Origin: Hemibagrus wyckioides | Taxonomy: Eukaryota; Chordata; Actinopteri; Siluriformes; Bagridae | Length of the DNA: 64,000 nucleotides | NCBI RefSeq assembly: GCF_019097595.1 | Contig: NC_080718.1 | Coordinates: 13,682,157-13,746,156, forward strand | Direction of reading: 5' to 3' | In this document: positions 43,401 through 56,850 of the stretch, one piece after another | How the letters are laid out: each line of letters starts with the position of its first letter | How positions within the stretch are numbered: position 1 is the first letter of the stretch | Position numbers and translations under genes: made by a program | Notes under the pieces: generated by a model | The model's database searches: none | What the model saw: the letters and a program-made list of their open reading frames with translations, nothing else | What the model was told of the DNA's origin: nothing

Positions 43401-44092
43401 TAATGTGACGTTAGAATATCTGCTTAAAATGAATATATATTAATTCAGCTGTAATGTACATGCACAGTACAATGAAGCTGAGTAAAGATGTTGACATTAA
43501 GGATTCCAACAGAATGGCATAAAAGTGCTTATGATTGAAAATGAATGACAAATGAATCAAAGAGCAAACACATAAGAAAACTGTATATCTGTTCTTCCAC
43601 ATGTAAACGGTATTTTAAAAGCTGATAATATTGTTATCCTGGTGAAGTAGTTCAATTCAGAACCTCTATTCACAGCACACTTTTAGGCCATGCACACACA
43701 CTGTGCGATGGTAAGAAAATATATGAGAAGAGAACAGCCAAGTAGTTACACACCAGATTCCAGTAATGACTGAATTTGAGAGGTTGGCAGTTATCTGGAT
43801 CTATTAAAAGTACACTTTTTTTAGTGACGTGACCCATCAGCACATTGGTAAAAGCAAATTAAATAAGTGTTGCTTTTTCATTTGGCTAATTAGTTTGCTG
43901 CTGCCTATCTAAGTAGCATAGCTAGCAATAATGGGTCTAATATATCTAACATTACTATCCCGCATTAGCTCTCAGACACATAGGCTTTTTTCTTCACAGC
44001 ATGTGTTTTAGTAATAGCTATAGAACAGCTGTATATTCATTTGGCAGACACTTAAAAAAATGAGGTGAAATGTCATCTAAGCATACAGCTGT

Positions 44093-44166
<74 letters not shown>

Positions 44167-44189
44167 CATCCATCCATCCATCCATCCAT
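44093..44189. repeat. (TCTA)n(TCCA)n tetranucleotide array
   Basis: About eighteen TCTA units pass into six TCCA units. Confidence 0.95.
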
Positions 44190-45631
44190 GTTAGATGCTA
44201 TAGGGTTACAGTGGAGTTAATACCAATTATATATATTTGCATATAATATGTTTTTCCCAATGATGGGAAAACGTTTTTAGTCAAGGGTTTCCTTTAGTTA
44301 ACTGAACACTGGGGATTTTGGTGTGCAGTTCAAGTTTGTCTGTTCAGGGTTAATTACTGCCTGCACTAAACCACATAGGGCTGAACAATTTTGGAAAGGA
44401 TCATTTTACGTCGTTTGTCACAATGTCAGAATGTAGATATATTAAAAAATAAAAATCACAGTTGGAAGCTACATTAAAAAGTTACTGATAAACTACCCTT
44501 TTTAATGTATTATTATTATTATTATTATAATTATTATTATTAAGTATTTTAAAGTATCAGTTACTGATTTAGCAACATCCTTTTCTCAAAACTGAATTCA
44601 AGTTCTGTGGTGAGCATATCCTTCCTGTGTGAACTCATGGAGAATAAAATAAAGATTATACTGATTATTGCATCCACATAGTCAACTTGTAACATATTAA
44701 CATTGTTATAAAACAGACACTGATTATGTGGTTAGAGCCAAGACAGATGTCTTTTTTTATCACTTTGGCTCATTGTGGACAGTATCTCACACTATGAGAT
44801 AAAGGGTCTTTGTTTAGAGGGCAAAGGCATGTGAAAGGGACAGGGTGTTGGCAGGGCATGTGTTGGGTTTTGTTTGGGTTTGTTACCATGGTAATGTTCC
44901 TTTGATTGCAGGAGTTCATTGGTGCTGTATGTGCGCACAGAGGAGGGCAGTTGACGACAGGAGAGGCCGGCTAACTCAAACCAATCAATTCTGGGAGTGC
45001 TTGAAACTGAGACTCATTTCAAGACTCGTCTGTTGAGTCAGTGTTCTCAGTGTGAGTGTGGGAACATTCCAGATGTGAGCATTCCATATGTAGGCGAGGT
45101 GAAAATGTTACCATATAAGGATATTTTATTTGAAATGTTGGCACTTAAATACATCCGAAGATTGAATGCCATTCAGTCATTTGCTGCTGGGTGATTTATT
45201 ATTGAGGAAATGATTGCTAAAATGTAGGACATTAATTCGAATTTCTAAAAGCTCTCTGGAGCATAACAATTTATAAAGATTGAAGACCATAATGCAGTTT
45301 GTAGGCACTAATTTGCTGAGTTGATTTCAGGACATGTAGTAGTTTAAGTGGCAGTACTGTTTCTTCTTCTGATGCGCAAAAGGATTGTAAAAACAAGAAA
45401 GTCAAAGAACAGAAATGTGTATGATGGGAAAATTGAAAGTTTGTGTGAGAAAATGACACACTTCTTCACGTGAATGTTAACAACTCAATGTTTAATTACA
45501 AAAGCGATTTTGTATAGTGCCTCAGAACTATCCCAAACATCATTACATGGTTTTATGTATATCAAACTACATTACATTCACCAAACTAAAACCTACTGGG
45601 CTTCAATTCTGACACTGCATTAAGCCTGGGT

Positions 45632-45705
45632 TTGGACTAAAATGTAATGCCAGTGGAGAATTTTCAGTGAAAAAACATTTTAGTCTAAATTCAGACGTAA
45701 TCTAG
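45632..45705. repeat. Hairpin-forming short repeat
   Basis: ttaagcctgggtttggacta aaatg (45632-45656) and cattttagtctaaattcaga cgtaa (about 45686-45710) are imperfect complements, about 19 of 25 positions, around a 30-bp loop. The 'aagcctgggtttggactaa' wording is frequent in fish genomes, so this is probably an old MITE. Confidence 0.5.
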
Positions 45706-45931
45706 ATCTCAGGAATCACCACACAGTTGGCCATGGCTTGGTCACCTTTTTTTCTTTGGTTGAGCTATATATAGATAAAAACACTTGAGGCATGGCGTCC
45801 TACTTTCCCCTGCCAGCTAGTAGAGGGAGGAAACCTGGAAGGAAAAGGCACAGCCAATATAAACACCACATTATCAGTGGGCATTGATAAGATGTGCATT
45901 TAATAGAGCAACTGATAAGACCTACAGAATG

Positions 45932-45937
45932 TTTATT
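45932..45937 (-). terminator. Likely CRIP1 poly(A) signal
   Basis: TTTATT on the plus strand is AATAAA for CRIP1, about 87 nt after the stop codon. Confidence 0.55.
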
Positions 45938-46023
45938 TTTATCTCCTTTCTGTCTTGAGCAACATAATTAAAGGGTATTTACCTCTAAAAGTACTCACCT
46001 AAAGCCAACACCCAAGTGTGGGT

Positions 46024-49000
46024 TTATTTGAATGTGTGGCTCTCAGTGCCTCCACGTCCAAACCCTGAGAGATGGAGAAATGGAGACAAAACAGAATGAG
46101 AGGGACTTCAATGTAAGCATGCTGGCAAATAGTTGGCAAGCACTGACAGTAGAGGTCTTCTATCAGGAACCATCAACCACAGCAAGCTTACACTATATAC
46201 CTACCAGCCCTACAAAGAAGGATCTCTTTTAAAGTGCTGATAAACATTTGGGGTGCAGTTATGGAAGAAGCAGCCTATTTCTATACATTGTGTGAATGAT
46301 GATATGGCACAAGATAACAGCTATTGATAAGAAGCCTTGAAAGATTAGCTCTCAGAGCTCAGTAAAATGAATTTAGTGCTTTCAGGAGGACACTATATCT
46401 CCTAAACATATTTTTTTAGTTGATAATCAACCCTGATCAAATGACCAAGCAATAAGCCAAAAGGTGTGGTAATGTGATGATGAATATTTACTCACCTTTG
46501 GGTCCGAAGAGTGCAGAGTAACATGGATTGTTACAGTACGGCTTTCCCTCATGCTGAGAAAAAACACATTTCATTTATAGCAAATAGATGTGCTATATGG
46601 ACATGGAGTAAAGCCCACATGTGCACCCTTCCCCATGATGAACTTAGTAGTTCCAGACATTGTTTTGACTGCAGCGTGACGCCAAAATCAACAGTCCGTA
46701 GATTCAAATCAGTATCACGTTACATTTATGTAAAGATTTGCTGGTGATGTGATTCTTACCTCTGCATGCGAACCTGCAGAGAGGGTTTTATTGCATTTCT
46801 CACACTTCAGACAGGGTCTGTGCCAGTCCTTACCCAGAGATGTCACCCTCTCGGCTGAAACACAGAGAAGAGCTATTGTAATTCTAAGATATGGTTAACA
46901 TTGTGAGCTTTTCTTCATCCTGCTACTACAAATACATCTCTATCCGAATATTGCTCCTTGAGACTAATGTATTTCCTCCCCACTCAGTTGTCTCTAAGTT
47001 ATGGTAAGAAAGACATTAGGTCAATATATTTTGCGCAAAACAATGATCTCTGAGGAATTTGCAAGCCCTCCCTTGCAAGGCCAATAAACTAGGCTTTATC
47101 TGTGGGCCAGAGCGTAAGAGACAGGAAAACAACTCCCATGATAATATCATAAAACAAGACAAGGACAGAATGTCATGCTTCTGACTTATTACTAGTGTTG
47201 AAGTCTGCACATGCTTTTGTGTATGAAAATGTCTGCACTGCATCAAGGGCAAATGCTTGCAACCCCATTGAGATTTTTCCATTGAAAAATGAAGAGAAAA
47301 AATGTCAAAGACTTTGTACATACATAAAAATCAGTACATGGAAGGCAACCTCTAAAATCTAATGCAAATATAAAATTAAACAATACAAAAAAGATTAAAT
47401 GCTAATAGGCATATCCTGCTTGGTTGAAGAGGCCTGAAGGACAATGTATCTGCTCAGGCTGTTTAGGGTAGAAAGTAAAGCTAGTTAGTTCATAATATCA
47501 GAAAAACGATATCGCCTGCATAAAATGAAAGTTTAAAAAGGAACGTGGGGTATTAAACTGCTAAAAAAGCATGGTCCATTTTTTTTTGCCATGGTGTCCT
47601 CATCAGTTTACTGAGTGTGATGGACTTTACAGATGGTCTGTTCTGTATATCACAGTATTGGTAATTCCCAGTGACACACACTAAGGAGCAGGGAAGCTCA
47701 TCCAAAGCACACACACTCTCACAAACACAAACACGCACACACAAAATTATGGAAAATCTTTCTAACAGAGGATGACAGGAAGGGAAATGACAGCAGTGAA
47801 TGGAAATGACTGTAGTTGCTGTTTTTCATATGGACATTTCCTAAAAACACTGGATCAGAGACTAAACATTGTTCTGAACGATCTCTGTCTTGCTTTGTAG
47901 CAGTCTCACTTCTTTTTCAGTGCTCAGTGGAAAGCGTTCATTGAGAGGAAGTGCAAAAATAGTTCAAGGTTGCACAGTAAAAACCTGTACACACTGCAAC
48001 AACTTTGTAATTAGCCCAATTAGACTAGATAACACTCTAACGTTCTCTTATGATGCTTATTTTTGTGAAATAGTGCATGATGAATAAGAATTCTCAGGTA
48101 AATAGCAGTAAATCTCCATGCACGATGGGGACTGTTCTGCTTTCTCCTAAACTGCTCCTACTGCTGCTGTAGCTGTGGGAGGAAAGCAGAAGGCTTTTGT
48201 ATTCCTCTAATCTTATTATTTTTTTCTGTCCCTGGAAGATGATAACATTAAGCCTCTACTGGTGAAGCAGAAATAGGATGATTAGAGGTCCAACCGAACA
48301 TTAGTGGTGTAATGAATGAGAAGGTTATCAGGCATTAACATGGTGCATGCTACTTCATTTTACTGAATACAAACGAATGTTGAAATACAAACTAGTTGAA
48401 AATGCTTACACGGCATAATAGAAATATCCATTGCAGTATATAGTATTGCAAAAACAGCAATCTTGAAACACTCATGCTTTGAATATACATACTCTAGTGT
48501 CTAGTTTATTGCTGGGGATGTCTTTAGAGTCTCGCTGGCTTTAACTACTGACAAGTATCAAATGTTATTGTTAAAATGTCCGTCCCTACTAATTCGTTCA
48601 AACTTTCGTAAATAATATGTGCTAGAAACTCTTTACAGATCACCGAGAATCCAGAAAAAAAAGCTACTTTTATATCTAGAAGCAATAACAACCTTGACAA
48701 GAATGAATCCAGCTACTGAATGAACGAAGGTGGGGTTTGCAGTTCATGTATAGAGAAGAGAAAGGAAAATAAATAAATAAATAATGGAGGATCAGTTCAT
48801 TCTTTTGTCGGATCTCTGACAGAAGCCAGATGTTACGGAGAGAGAGTAAGCTTAGTGCTTTGTTTTGGAGACTTGGTGAATTTACACGCCTCAGGCAGAA
48901 CTCTCCTGATACCTGTCTAAGAGAAATGCTCTACATGAAGCAGATGCCCATCACATCCAATCTAACTCCTCTGTGATCCACTGTGATAGATGTGATGGAC

Positions 49001-49427
49001 CTGCTCTGTCTGTGTGCTCTGTAGGGATTTAAGAGGCAACTTATATCTTCCTTTAAATCAACCTCCTCCCACAAATAGAAACCAGAAGTATCGGGTCAGT
49101 GATTTTCAGCTTCTTAGAACAAATCATATTTATAATAAATGTGATGACTTTCTTGTCATTTTATCCTCTCTCAACTTGAGAAATTCAAATAAAAAAAGCT
49201 AGCATTACCTAACGGCTAAACAGGAAATGAGTTAAAATTTAGAGCACTTTTCTTTGCCACGCCCTTTTTTGGTTTTTGCTCAGTGAACATATTAGGTTTT
49301 ATTAGCTACTTAGCTTGAAGGTTTTTCTTTTCTTTTTTTTTTGCGTCCTCTTCTGACAAAATAACAAGTAGAAACGCGTTTTCTTACCAAAGTACACTTC
49401 CTTGCTGCACTTGGGGCATTTAGGCAT
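46024..49427 (-). CDS. crip1: CRIP1, cysteine-rich protein 1 (single LIM domain)
   Basis: Exons in transcript order: 49427-49388, 46854-46760, 46553-46496, 46064-46024; 234 nt, 77 aa, the same length as human CRIP1, all phases consistent. The protein is one LIM double zinc finger with a short tail: [55 protein letters not shown] and [12 protein letters not shown]. Zinc ligands visible are C4, C7, H25 and C28 for the first finger and C31, C34, C52 and C56 for the second. It is closer to CRIP1 than to one half of two-LIM CRIP2, which starts differently and has a second LIM. CRIP1 is a small nuclear and cytosolic adaptor expressed in gut, immune and heart tissue; its partners are not evident from sequence. 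ATG has A at -3. The 2.5-kb first intron holds no other gene. Confidence 0.95.
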
Positions 49428-49552
49428 GTTGGCAGTTGCAGTAAGGTTTCCTCGCTAGAATGAAATAGCTCCGGATGGACAGTTTTGCGCAGCTGCAGCA
49501 GCGGTTACTTAACCCTCCACCTGCACTGACCTCGACTTCAGCGCCATCCGCA

Positions 49553-49560
49553 CTTTTATA
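49553..49560 (-). promoter_or_regulatory. TATA box of CRIP1
   Basis: On the minus strand the sequence reads GTATAAAAGTGCGG, a strong TATA box, 126 nt upstream of the ATG. It predicts a start near 49525-49530 and a leader of about 100 nt without an intron. A GT- and CG-rich alternating purine-pyrimidine run (49600-49650) lies just upstream. Confidence 0.7.
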
Positions 49561-50229
49561 CTGGGCGAAGGAGAGACACGGGGAAGGGGTGGCTCTCAGC
49601 GCGTGCGTGTGCTCGTGCTCGTGCGCGCGCGCTCGCGCGTGTGTGTGTGTTGGAGAAAGAGCAAACTAATTTGAAGTTATTGTCCGCTGCCTCATCAAAA
49701 CACTAATGTGGAATCTGATATATTGGAACTTATTTTGAATTTCCAGCTTGTCTAATAAGCTTTCTTAACACATACATTTCTGAAGTCCTCAACGTGTTGA
49801 CTATTTTCTTATAAAGGAAAAATGTTCATCATTTTCTATATTCTCTAGAAGCACTGCATACCCTTTTGTCCAGATTGACTGGAAACCATGCTTCAATGAC
49901 ATAAAACTAGGACAGTTTTTGCTTTTCTTCCATATATTCTCAACTTTTAAAACACTTTTTTGCGATGACGCTTATTCCAAGCCAGAGTAAATCAAATTTC
50001 AATAACAGGACTTGGAAAAAATAGCTCCAAATTCATCTAATAAAACATTATAAACGCAGCAGATTAAGTTCATTGTTATTACATATCAAGCAACAGTAAT
50101 CTCTATTCACTATTTTCCAAATTCATAACCAATATTTTCTAAAATTCACATTGTACAGATTAAGTAAAGCTACATTTTTAGAGCAATAAAAAGGTGCCAT
50201 TTTATAATATATAATATAATAATACATAG

Positions 50230-50342
50230 GCCCTGTGTATGGAGTTAGCATCTTCTCCCTAGGGTTTCCTCCTGGAGCTCTGGTTTCCACGCCTAGTCCA
50301 AAGACATGCATTAGAGGCTGAGTGACATAGCTAAATTGTCTG

Positions 50343-50396
<54 letters not shown>

Positions 50397-50495
50397 GTGT
50401 GTGGTGGGTTGGAACCTGTCTAGGGTTGTGTCCCTGTGATAGACTCCCTGTGACCCTGTGTAGGATAAATGGCACAAAATGGATGGAACTGAGGT
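50230..50495 (+). repeat. LINE/SINE 3' tail interrupted by (GT)n
   Basis: The blocks 'gtttcctcctggagctctgg', 'agtccaaagacatgcatta', 'gtccctgtgatagactc' and 'taggataaatggcacaaaat' follow the order of a widespread fish retroelement tail. An expanded GT array of about 29 units (50345-50402) sits at the site where the family normally has a short TG stretch. Confidence 0.75.
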
Positions 50496-50574
50496 ATGGA
50501 TCTAATAATATAAGATGCTTATCAAATAATTTAATGCACATAAACAACCGAAGCATCTTCACATACACTTTGTA

Positions 50575-50880
50575 GGACAGTATATTGGTCGGCGCTGCTC
50601 TCTGTGCACTGTATTGTAGGGTAGTGTTTTGTAGTGTATTGTGTGTTTCGTATTGTTTGTACTGTCTGTAATGTACTGTTTGTTTTGCACTGTCTCTTGT
50701 CTGCACAGGTTTGCACACATGCACTTTATGTGGAACTGTGTGATTGTTCCCTGTTTTCTTATGTAGCTTTATGTCTTTACCTAGCACATAAAGGAGGAGC
50801 GTTGTTTCATTACACTATGTACTGCACCAGCTATATATGTTTGAAATGACAGTAAAAAAAACTCTTGACTTGACTAAATT
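50575..50880 (+). repeat. LINE 3' UTR remnant
   Basis: A GT/T-rich stretch ends with 'ggagcgttgtttcattacac', 'tgtactgcaccagctatata' and 'aactcttgacttgact', a tail I recognise from many fish LINE copies. No reverse transcriptase reading is left. Confidence 0.7.
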
Positions 50881-51427
50881 TCAGTAGTGCATCATGGAAC
50901 CATAGCTGTTGGTTGTCTTGTCCATCCAATCACACATTCCTTGTATCTACTCCTTGTTTCCTCTCTCCACTTATTGTATTTTAAGACTCACTCAACATAC
51001 ACAAGATCATACTGTCTTGAAAATGATAAGATTAGAAATAGATCTACATGGGTTTATGCTTTATATTGTTATCTTTTGTAAGTGTAAGTGTATTGTTACA
51101 CTTAACAATCTTATATACACTCACTATAAATATGTGTAGTATTATAGTGCGGCTATTTTATAACCTTACAGGGGAAAAAAAGACAAAGCATATGTCATAT
51201 GTATGCCATCAACCTCTGGTTTTGATCCTGACCAAACTTCCTCATATGATATAATACGAATGAAGTCACTTTTACCAAGCACTTCCACTGCAAGGGCTTA
51301 GTAACATAAGTTATGTTTTTCAGGCTAGAAAATCAATGCTACTAAGTGTAACTGTCCAGATTAGTTCTCAGAGAGAATTACTGACTGTTTAAATCCATCC
51401 ATGAATTCATCCATCCTGAGAATCTCT

Positions 51428-51596
51428 GACAACTAACCCCTACCTAATAACCCCTATGTTATACTCTTAGAAAAAATCTCTGAGAACTAACATCTATCTA
51501 ATAACCCCTATCTTATACTCAGAGAGAACTAATCTCTGAGAACTAGCCCCTACCTAATAAACTCTATCTTATACTCAGAGAGAACTAATCTGCAAA
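51428..51596 (+). repeat. Minisatellite of three diverged units
   Basis: Units begin 'aactaacccc' (51431), 'aactaacatc' (51485) and 'aactagcccc' (51541), period 54-56 bp, with a shared 'ctaataacccctat.ttatactc' core. Confidence 0.8.
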
Positions 51597-52659
51597 TCTC
51601 TTATATTAGATTTAGTTTATAACTGCTTTAGGTTTTATAGGTATACAAAGCTGTTAAGGTATAGAATCACCCACTGTAGAACCTTCTCTTAATATACACT
51701 GTTTGTTAACCCAATTTACACTGTCCATCAGTGAAAAGGGATCACCACTGAGTTAAGATAGATCATTGGCATGGGAGTATGTATGGCACTGGTACGAGCG
51801 CAGGGCTGCTAGAGTTTTTAAACACCTCGCTGTCACTACTGGGTTGAGAAACAGGGCACCAAACAAAAATATCTAGTAAACAGGATTTCTGTGGTCAGAA
51901 ATAATCACTAATGTAAATTTTTTTTTCTTTCAAAGATGCACTTGTGGTTAATGTCTTCTTTATTATGTGGTATGTCTGTTAAACTATAACCTATGATTTG
52001 CAAGAAGGTTATAGCCAAACGTTTTAATATTGTATTGAGTCAGTGAGTATTTATACCCAATAAGCCTTGCGGAGAACAAAGTATCAGTAAACATTGTCGA
52101 CACTGTGTCTATACTGTTCAAGTTAAGGCCAGCTGTTTGATGGTGTCTCTCCCTCAGCTGTTTGGTTTTCCACTTTTCTCTTTGCTTTATGGGTTTGTAC
52201 AGGCAATTACCCATTTGACCACAGAGTTAAAAATACTGTACATATGAATGCCAAACTTTACAGCAACATTACGGTTATTATGAGAATATTATTAGAAAAA
52301 TACCAAAGTGGATTAATTTTCAATAAAAGCACCTACTGAATTATTTTATTATTTCCCACTAATAATTATTTATTGAAGAACGACACATAGTACATTTTTC
52401 CATTTATAATTCCTGATAATTCCTAATAATGTTCAGTTAAGTTTAAAGTTTGTTTCTGTTATCACTTATAACTGCTTTAAACAGGTGTTCCTTCACCAGC
52501 CTCTCCTTTTTCTTTATCATGAAGTTAATGAGACACAAAATGCAATTTAGTTTTACCACCGACTGTTAAAACTGACAGTGCTAAATTACCACTCTCTTCA
52601 CAGAAAACTGCATTTTTTTTAGTTTGTTTCTGTGGACTGTCCACATTACAAGTCCCTTT

Positions 52660-52735
52660 GAATTAGCTGTTACTGTAATAACACATTACTGTACTGTAAT
52701 ACTACTGTAACATCTTCTGACCAATCAGATTTGGC
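52660..52735 (+). repeat. Dispersed repeat, same family as 1.86 kb
   Basis: Shares 'gaattagctgttactgtaat' and 'cttctgaccaatcagatt' with the TMEM62 intron copy; here only 30 bp separate the two blocks, against about 85 bp in the other copy. Confidence 0.55.
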
Positions 52736-54424
52736 TGAGTATCTAAGCCTAGATGTGGATATAACATTTGACAAACCCATCCATGAGTTGCCTTCATTGG
52801 CAGCATTAGGTTTATGAATAAATAATGCGTACATATGGATGCTGCAGGTGCTCCCAGGCAAATTTTGCACCCTTTGTACTTTGTTTGGAAGTTATTTGAA
52901 ATTTCGAGTTTATTGACATTTGCTGCTCATTTCCTGCTCAGGCTATACAGTTTATGAGTTTCCCTAGGCAGGTATTGTTCTAATTCCAGCTTAACACTGG
53001 ATGACATCTCACTGTCCATTCTTTTGTTCAGCTATGCTGTTCAGGAAACAAATGATATTTCTCAGGCTTCACAATACTTAACCTCCAGTACTCCCAAATT
53101 ATTGCAGTCTGAAGAATACAAGCAGCTGAAATGATGCTTTATTGAACAATAAAAATGACACTGAAGACAGAAATGTTTTGTACAAGTGCAACAATGAAAA
53201 CGCAATAATTTAACCTGTTCAAAGCTCCACACTTTCTTCATTTCCTTTAATGAGTATGTCTTCATAAATAGGTGTTTAGTGCAGTGAGTTTGTTCATGTG
53301 CTGCATAGTGACAACTCTGTGTACCTCAGACTAGTATTTTAAGACATTATATTTATGAAAAGATCATTTCGGCAATAGTAAAAGAGTACAGTATATGTAC
53401 AGTATATCAGGTATAATAACATGTTCTAAAACAAATACAATATGTAAGTTTCTGTAAAACAATATACAGTATCATATTTTCATATGTATTTTGGTTATGC
53501 AAAAGGGTAAAGACACTAAAACCTGCTCACTTCTTTTCTGTACAGCTTAGCTTTGAACCTACATGATTTGCGTGCATGTGGTCTCTTTGCATAAGGCTGC
53601 AAACCTCCGATGGCCGCTCCTCATAGTTGTTGATGAGTTCCAGAAATGATAACAAAGCCCCAGACCAGACCCATGTGTTGCTCAAATACGCCATGTCAAC
53701 CACTTGCTTTTAAAGTTCAGAAAAATATGTCTCCAGCACACACACACACACAATGATCTAACTGTTGTGGTATGTTGATTGTCAGAATATTCCTTTTTTT
53801 GTTACCTTGATGTTAAAATATTTATAATCTCAGATAATATAAGCTTTTTAATCTGTGTAATTGTTTAATAATGCTTTGGTTTGTTGTTTAATAAGCAACA
53901 TTCACCAATAACAGAGGAAACACTGATCCGTTCCAAGAATGTCTTTCAAAATGTTCCATGAATGATGGTTCTAAGTAGAGGAGAAATAAATCAGACTTAA
54001 CTGCCTCATGGCACCAGATCTGTGTATAATGCCACCCAAGTCACATATGACCTCACATCTCTGTTCATCCTCAAGGGTAAATCACCCTGCTTCTGTTTCA
54101 TCACCAATTCAAGCCTGTTTTTTCCCCCTCATTCTCCCTTATAATTATGTTCCTACACTGTGTGTGCACCTTTATTTGCTTTATGAGCTGGGATATTTAC
54201 CTACAAGGATGTTTCCATTTAATTTGATTTCCTCTTACTGTTGAGAATATGTCCAGGAAACCATGCAGCTCTGTAATGATTTTTCTCATACTCTCATCTC
54301 TCTTCTTCATACAATGCTCAACAGCCCCCTCTTAACCTCAGCGGGAGTGTCTGACTTCAGAACCTGCAGGGCTTTCCTCTTTCCTGAAGAGGTGCCAACC
54401 TACAGCAGAGTGTGTGCTGGTATG

Positions 54425-54625
54425 TAGGGATGAAAGGTGCCAGGCTTTGGGTTTGGGCTTTTAAGGCTCTGGGTTACTAATCTGAATGGTTGAGGGTTTA
54501 GGCCTCACCACTTCCAAGGTTCCATGGCACTGTTCCTCTCTGCTGTTATCATGGCTGCCCCTGCACTCTAACTCCAACCTCTGAACAAGCTAGGATATGT
54601 GAAGAGTTTTTCACATACTATATAA
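54425..54625 (+). repeat. tRNA-derived SINE
   Basis: The piece follows the order of the common fish tRNA-SINE: 'ggctctgggttactaatctg', a B-box-like 'gggtttaggcctcacc', 'ttccatggcactgttcctct', 'atcatggctgcccctgcact', 'aagctaggatatgtgaagag'. The A box is degraded. The family is abundant in catfishes and other otophysans, a weak clue to the host. Confidence 0.75.
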
Positions 54626-55619
54626 TGTACTTTTTGACACAATAATGAGACGTGGTATATATAGAATAACCCTGTGTTTGCTTTATGTTCTACCTAGGTA
54701 AATTTTAAGTCTAAGTCCTTAGCTAGTTTATGTATTGCCTTGATGTTTCCCTGTTGTCTAAAAACATTGTAGTCCCAATTTTAAGCACTGGAAAGAAAAT
54801 ATATCGTATTTTAGTGATCTTATTTTAAAAGTAAAACAGAAATTCAACCTGAACCCAGCATTAAATCTGTACAAGAATTGTATGTGTGGAAACTCGTCAT
54901 TCTTACAGTATTTCATTCAACTGAACAATTAGAAACTGTCCACGTCCTGACATTTTTCCACCTTAAGGTTTTGAGTTTACTTGGAGGATCATATAGGTTA
55001 TGGATCATACTTTAGTGGGATTGAAAGACTACAGAACACGGACGATTCTGTGATATTCTTATATTATGGTATGTAAACTGACAAACACTGTCCAGGCTAT
55101 AAGCATGACTTCTGTAAGTGGAGCTGGGAGCTAGACTAGCTTAAATGAAGTGAAGAGTCTGAGTTTGGTCTTGACTTTCTGTGCACTGGAAAAAGTAGAT
55201 TACAAAATGATTAAAAAAAAATAATGAGTCAGTACACACACACACACACACCACATAAATAGATAAACACAAGACCATAGCAACTATGGCAGTTCATCTG
55301 AACATGCCTATGATGTGGTTGTTCTGGCATTTTTGGTTGTTGAATGTCTTTAACACTGACACCTGACCTGTTCAGACATGATAAATAGTAAGGCCATAGG
55401 TGAGCAGTAAGCATATCAAAGCATTTAAAAGAAGCTATGTGTCTCAGTCTAAGCTCCCAGTTTGTACTTCAGTACCTGCAGCATGTTCATTCATTCATTA
55501 TTTATTTAATGTTTTCTTTTGCTGTATGTTATTTCCAAATACAAATGGTCCATGAAACTGTGCTGAAAATCAACATCTGGAATGGCTTAAATTTCAGAGG
55601 ACATTCATGTCAGAACAAA

Positions 55620-56850
55620 TCAGGATGTGGGGAAAAAACTATTAAACTTGACATAAATGTGTTGGTGTCAGCCCACCCAATTGGTGATTTTTGGTGAGCA
55701 AAAGTATAGGAACAGATAGTCCTAAAGTATATTAAGTAAATAACACTTATTTGGTTACAGATCTCTTGATCGCAAAAACTGCATCGAGCTGATAATCCGC
55801 AGAAATCACTAAATTGTTGCAACCATTTTTTGTCATGATTTTCTGGCTTTGTATTTGTTCAGGTTGTGTTGTTTGTTTCAGGGGGTTTGTTGCTTCGGTC
55901 TCCTGTTCAGGATGAAAAATGCAGCTCAGTTGGTTTAAGCTCTGCTGATTGACTTGGCCAGTCTAAAACCTTCCACCTTTCCCCTGATGAAGTCCTTTGT
56001 TGTGTTGTCAGTGTGTTTTGGGTCATTGTCATGCTGCATGATGAGTTCCTTCTGATTAGTTTGGATACACTTCTCTGTAAATCATCAGACAGAATGTTTC
56101 TATAGATATTCTGAATTAATTCTGTTGCCACCATCATGAGTTTCATCAATCGTCTGTTCCAGAAGCAGCCATGCAAGCACAAGCCATGACACTACCACCA
56201 TCATGCTTAACCTAGGGGTTGTATGTTTTGGATCATGAGCAAATCCTTTATTTCTCCACACTTCATCACTTTGGTAGAGGTTCATCTTGGTTACAGAACG
56301 TTTGTGGATCATCTATGTACTTCTGGCCTCCAGATTCTTACTGTTGGTTTTGGGCTTTTCTTCACAGCTCTCACAATGTTTCAGTCATCAGCTGCTGTTG
56401 TTTTTCTTGGCTGACCTGTCTGGTGTCTAGTCATTAATACACTAGTAGTTTGTTTCTTTTTCAGGACATTCCAAATTGTTGTACTGGCTATGGCCAGTGC
56501 CTCTGTAATATCTCTGATTGATTTTGTCTCTTTTCAGCTCAGCTTCTAAATGGCTTGCATTTCTCCCACAGACAGCTCTCTGGGCTGTTGGTTTGTGATT
56601 TTTAAGAACAATTCAGTCTTCACAGGTGAAACTCAGGACTCACACCACAAATATATAAATTCTGCGCTATAAATTGTTTAAACAGTCAATCTAAAAGGAC
56701 ACACCTGGAAAACAAGAAACAGCTCTCAGTCACATCTTCTGATAGTTTTGATGTCAAACAAAAAGTGCCATTAATACACCTAGATGTAACTATCAGGAAA
56801 TCTCTTCTTGTCTCATTAATTTTTTGATTTCATACCTAAATGTGTCTTCA

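Larger units (their letters stand above)
37490..46023. other. Intergenic MIDEAS / CRIP1
   Basis: No gene recognised in this 8.5 kb. It holds two Tc1 fossils (39.13-40.40 kb), an (AG)n tract (38984-39024), a TCTA/CATC array (44093-44189), and a small hairpin repeat at 45.63 kb. Open frames here are short and without family resemblance. On the minus strand AATAAA (TTTATT at 45932) probably ends CRIP1. Confidence 0.6.

Noticed and set aside
44845..45194. Two short + strand ORFs left of CRIP1
   Set aside because: Not recognisable; composition suggests decayed repeat, and CRIP1 is complete without it.
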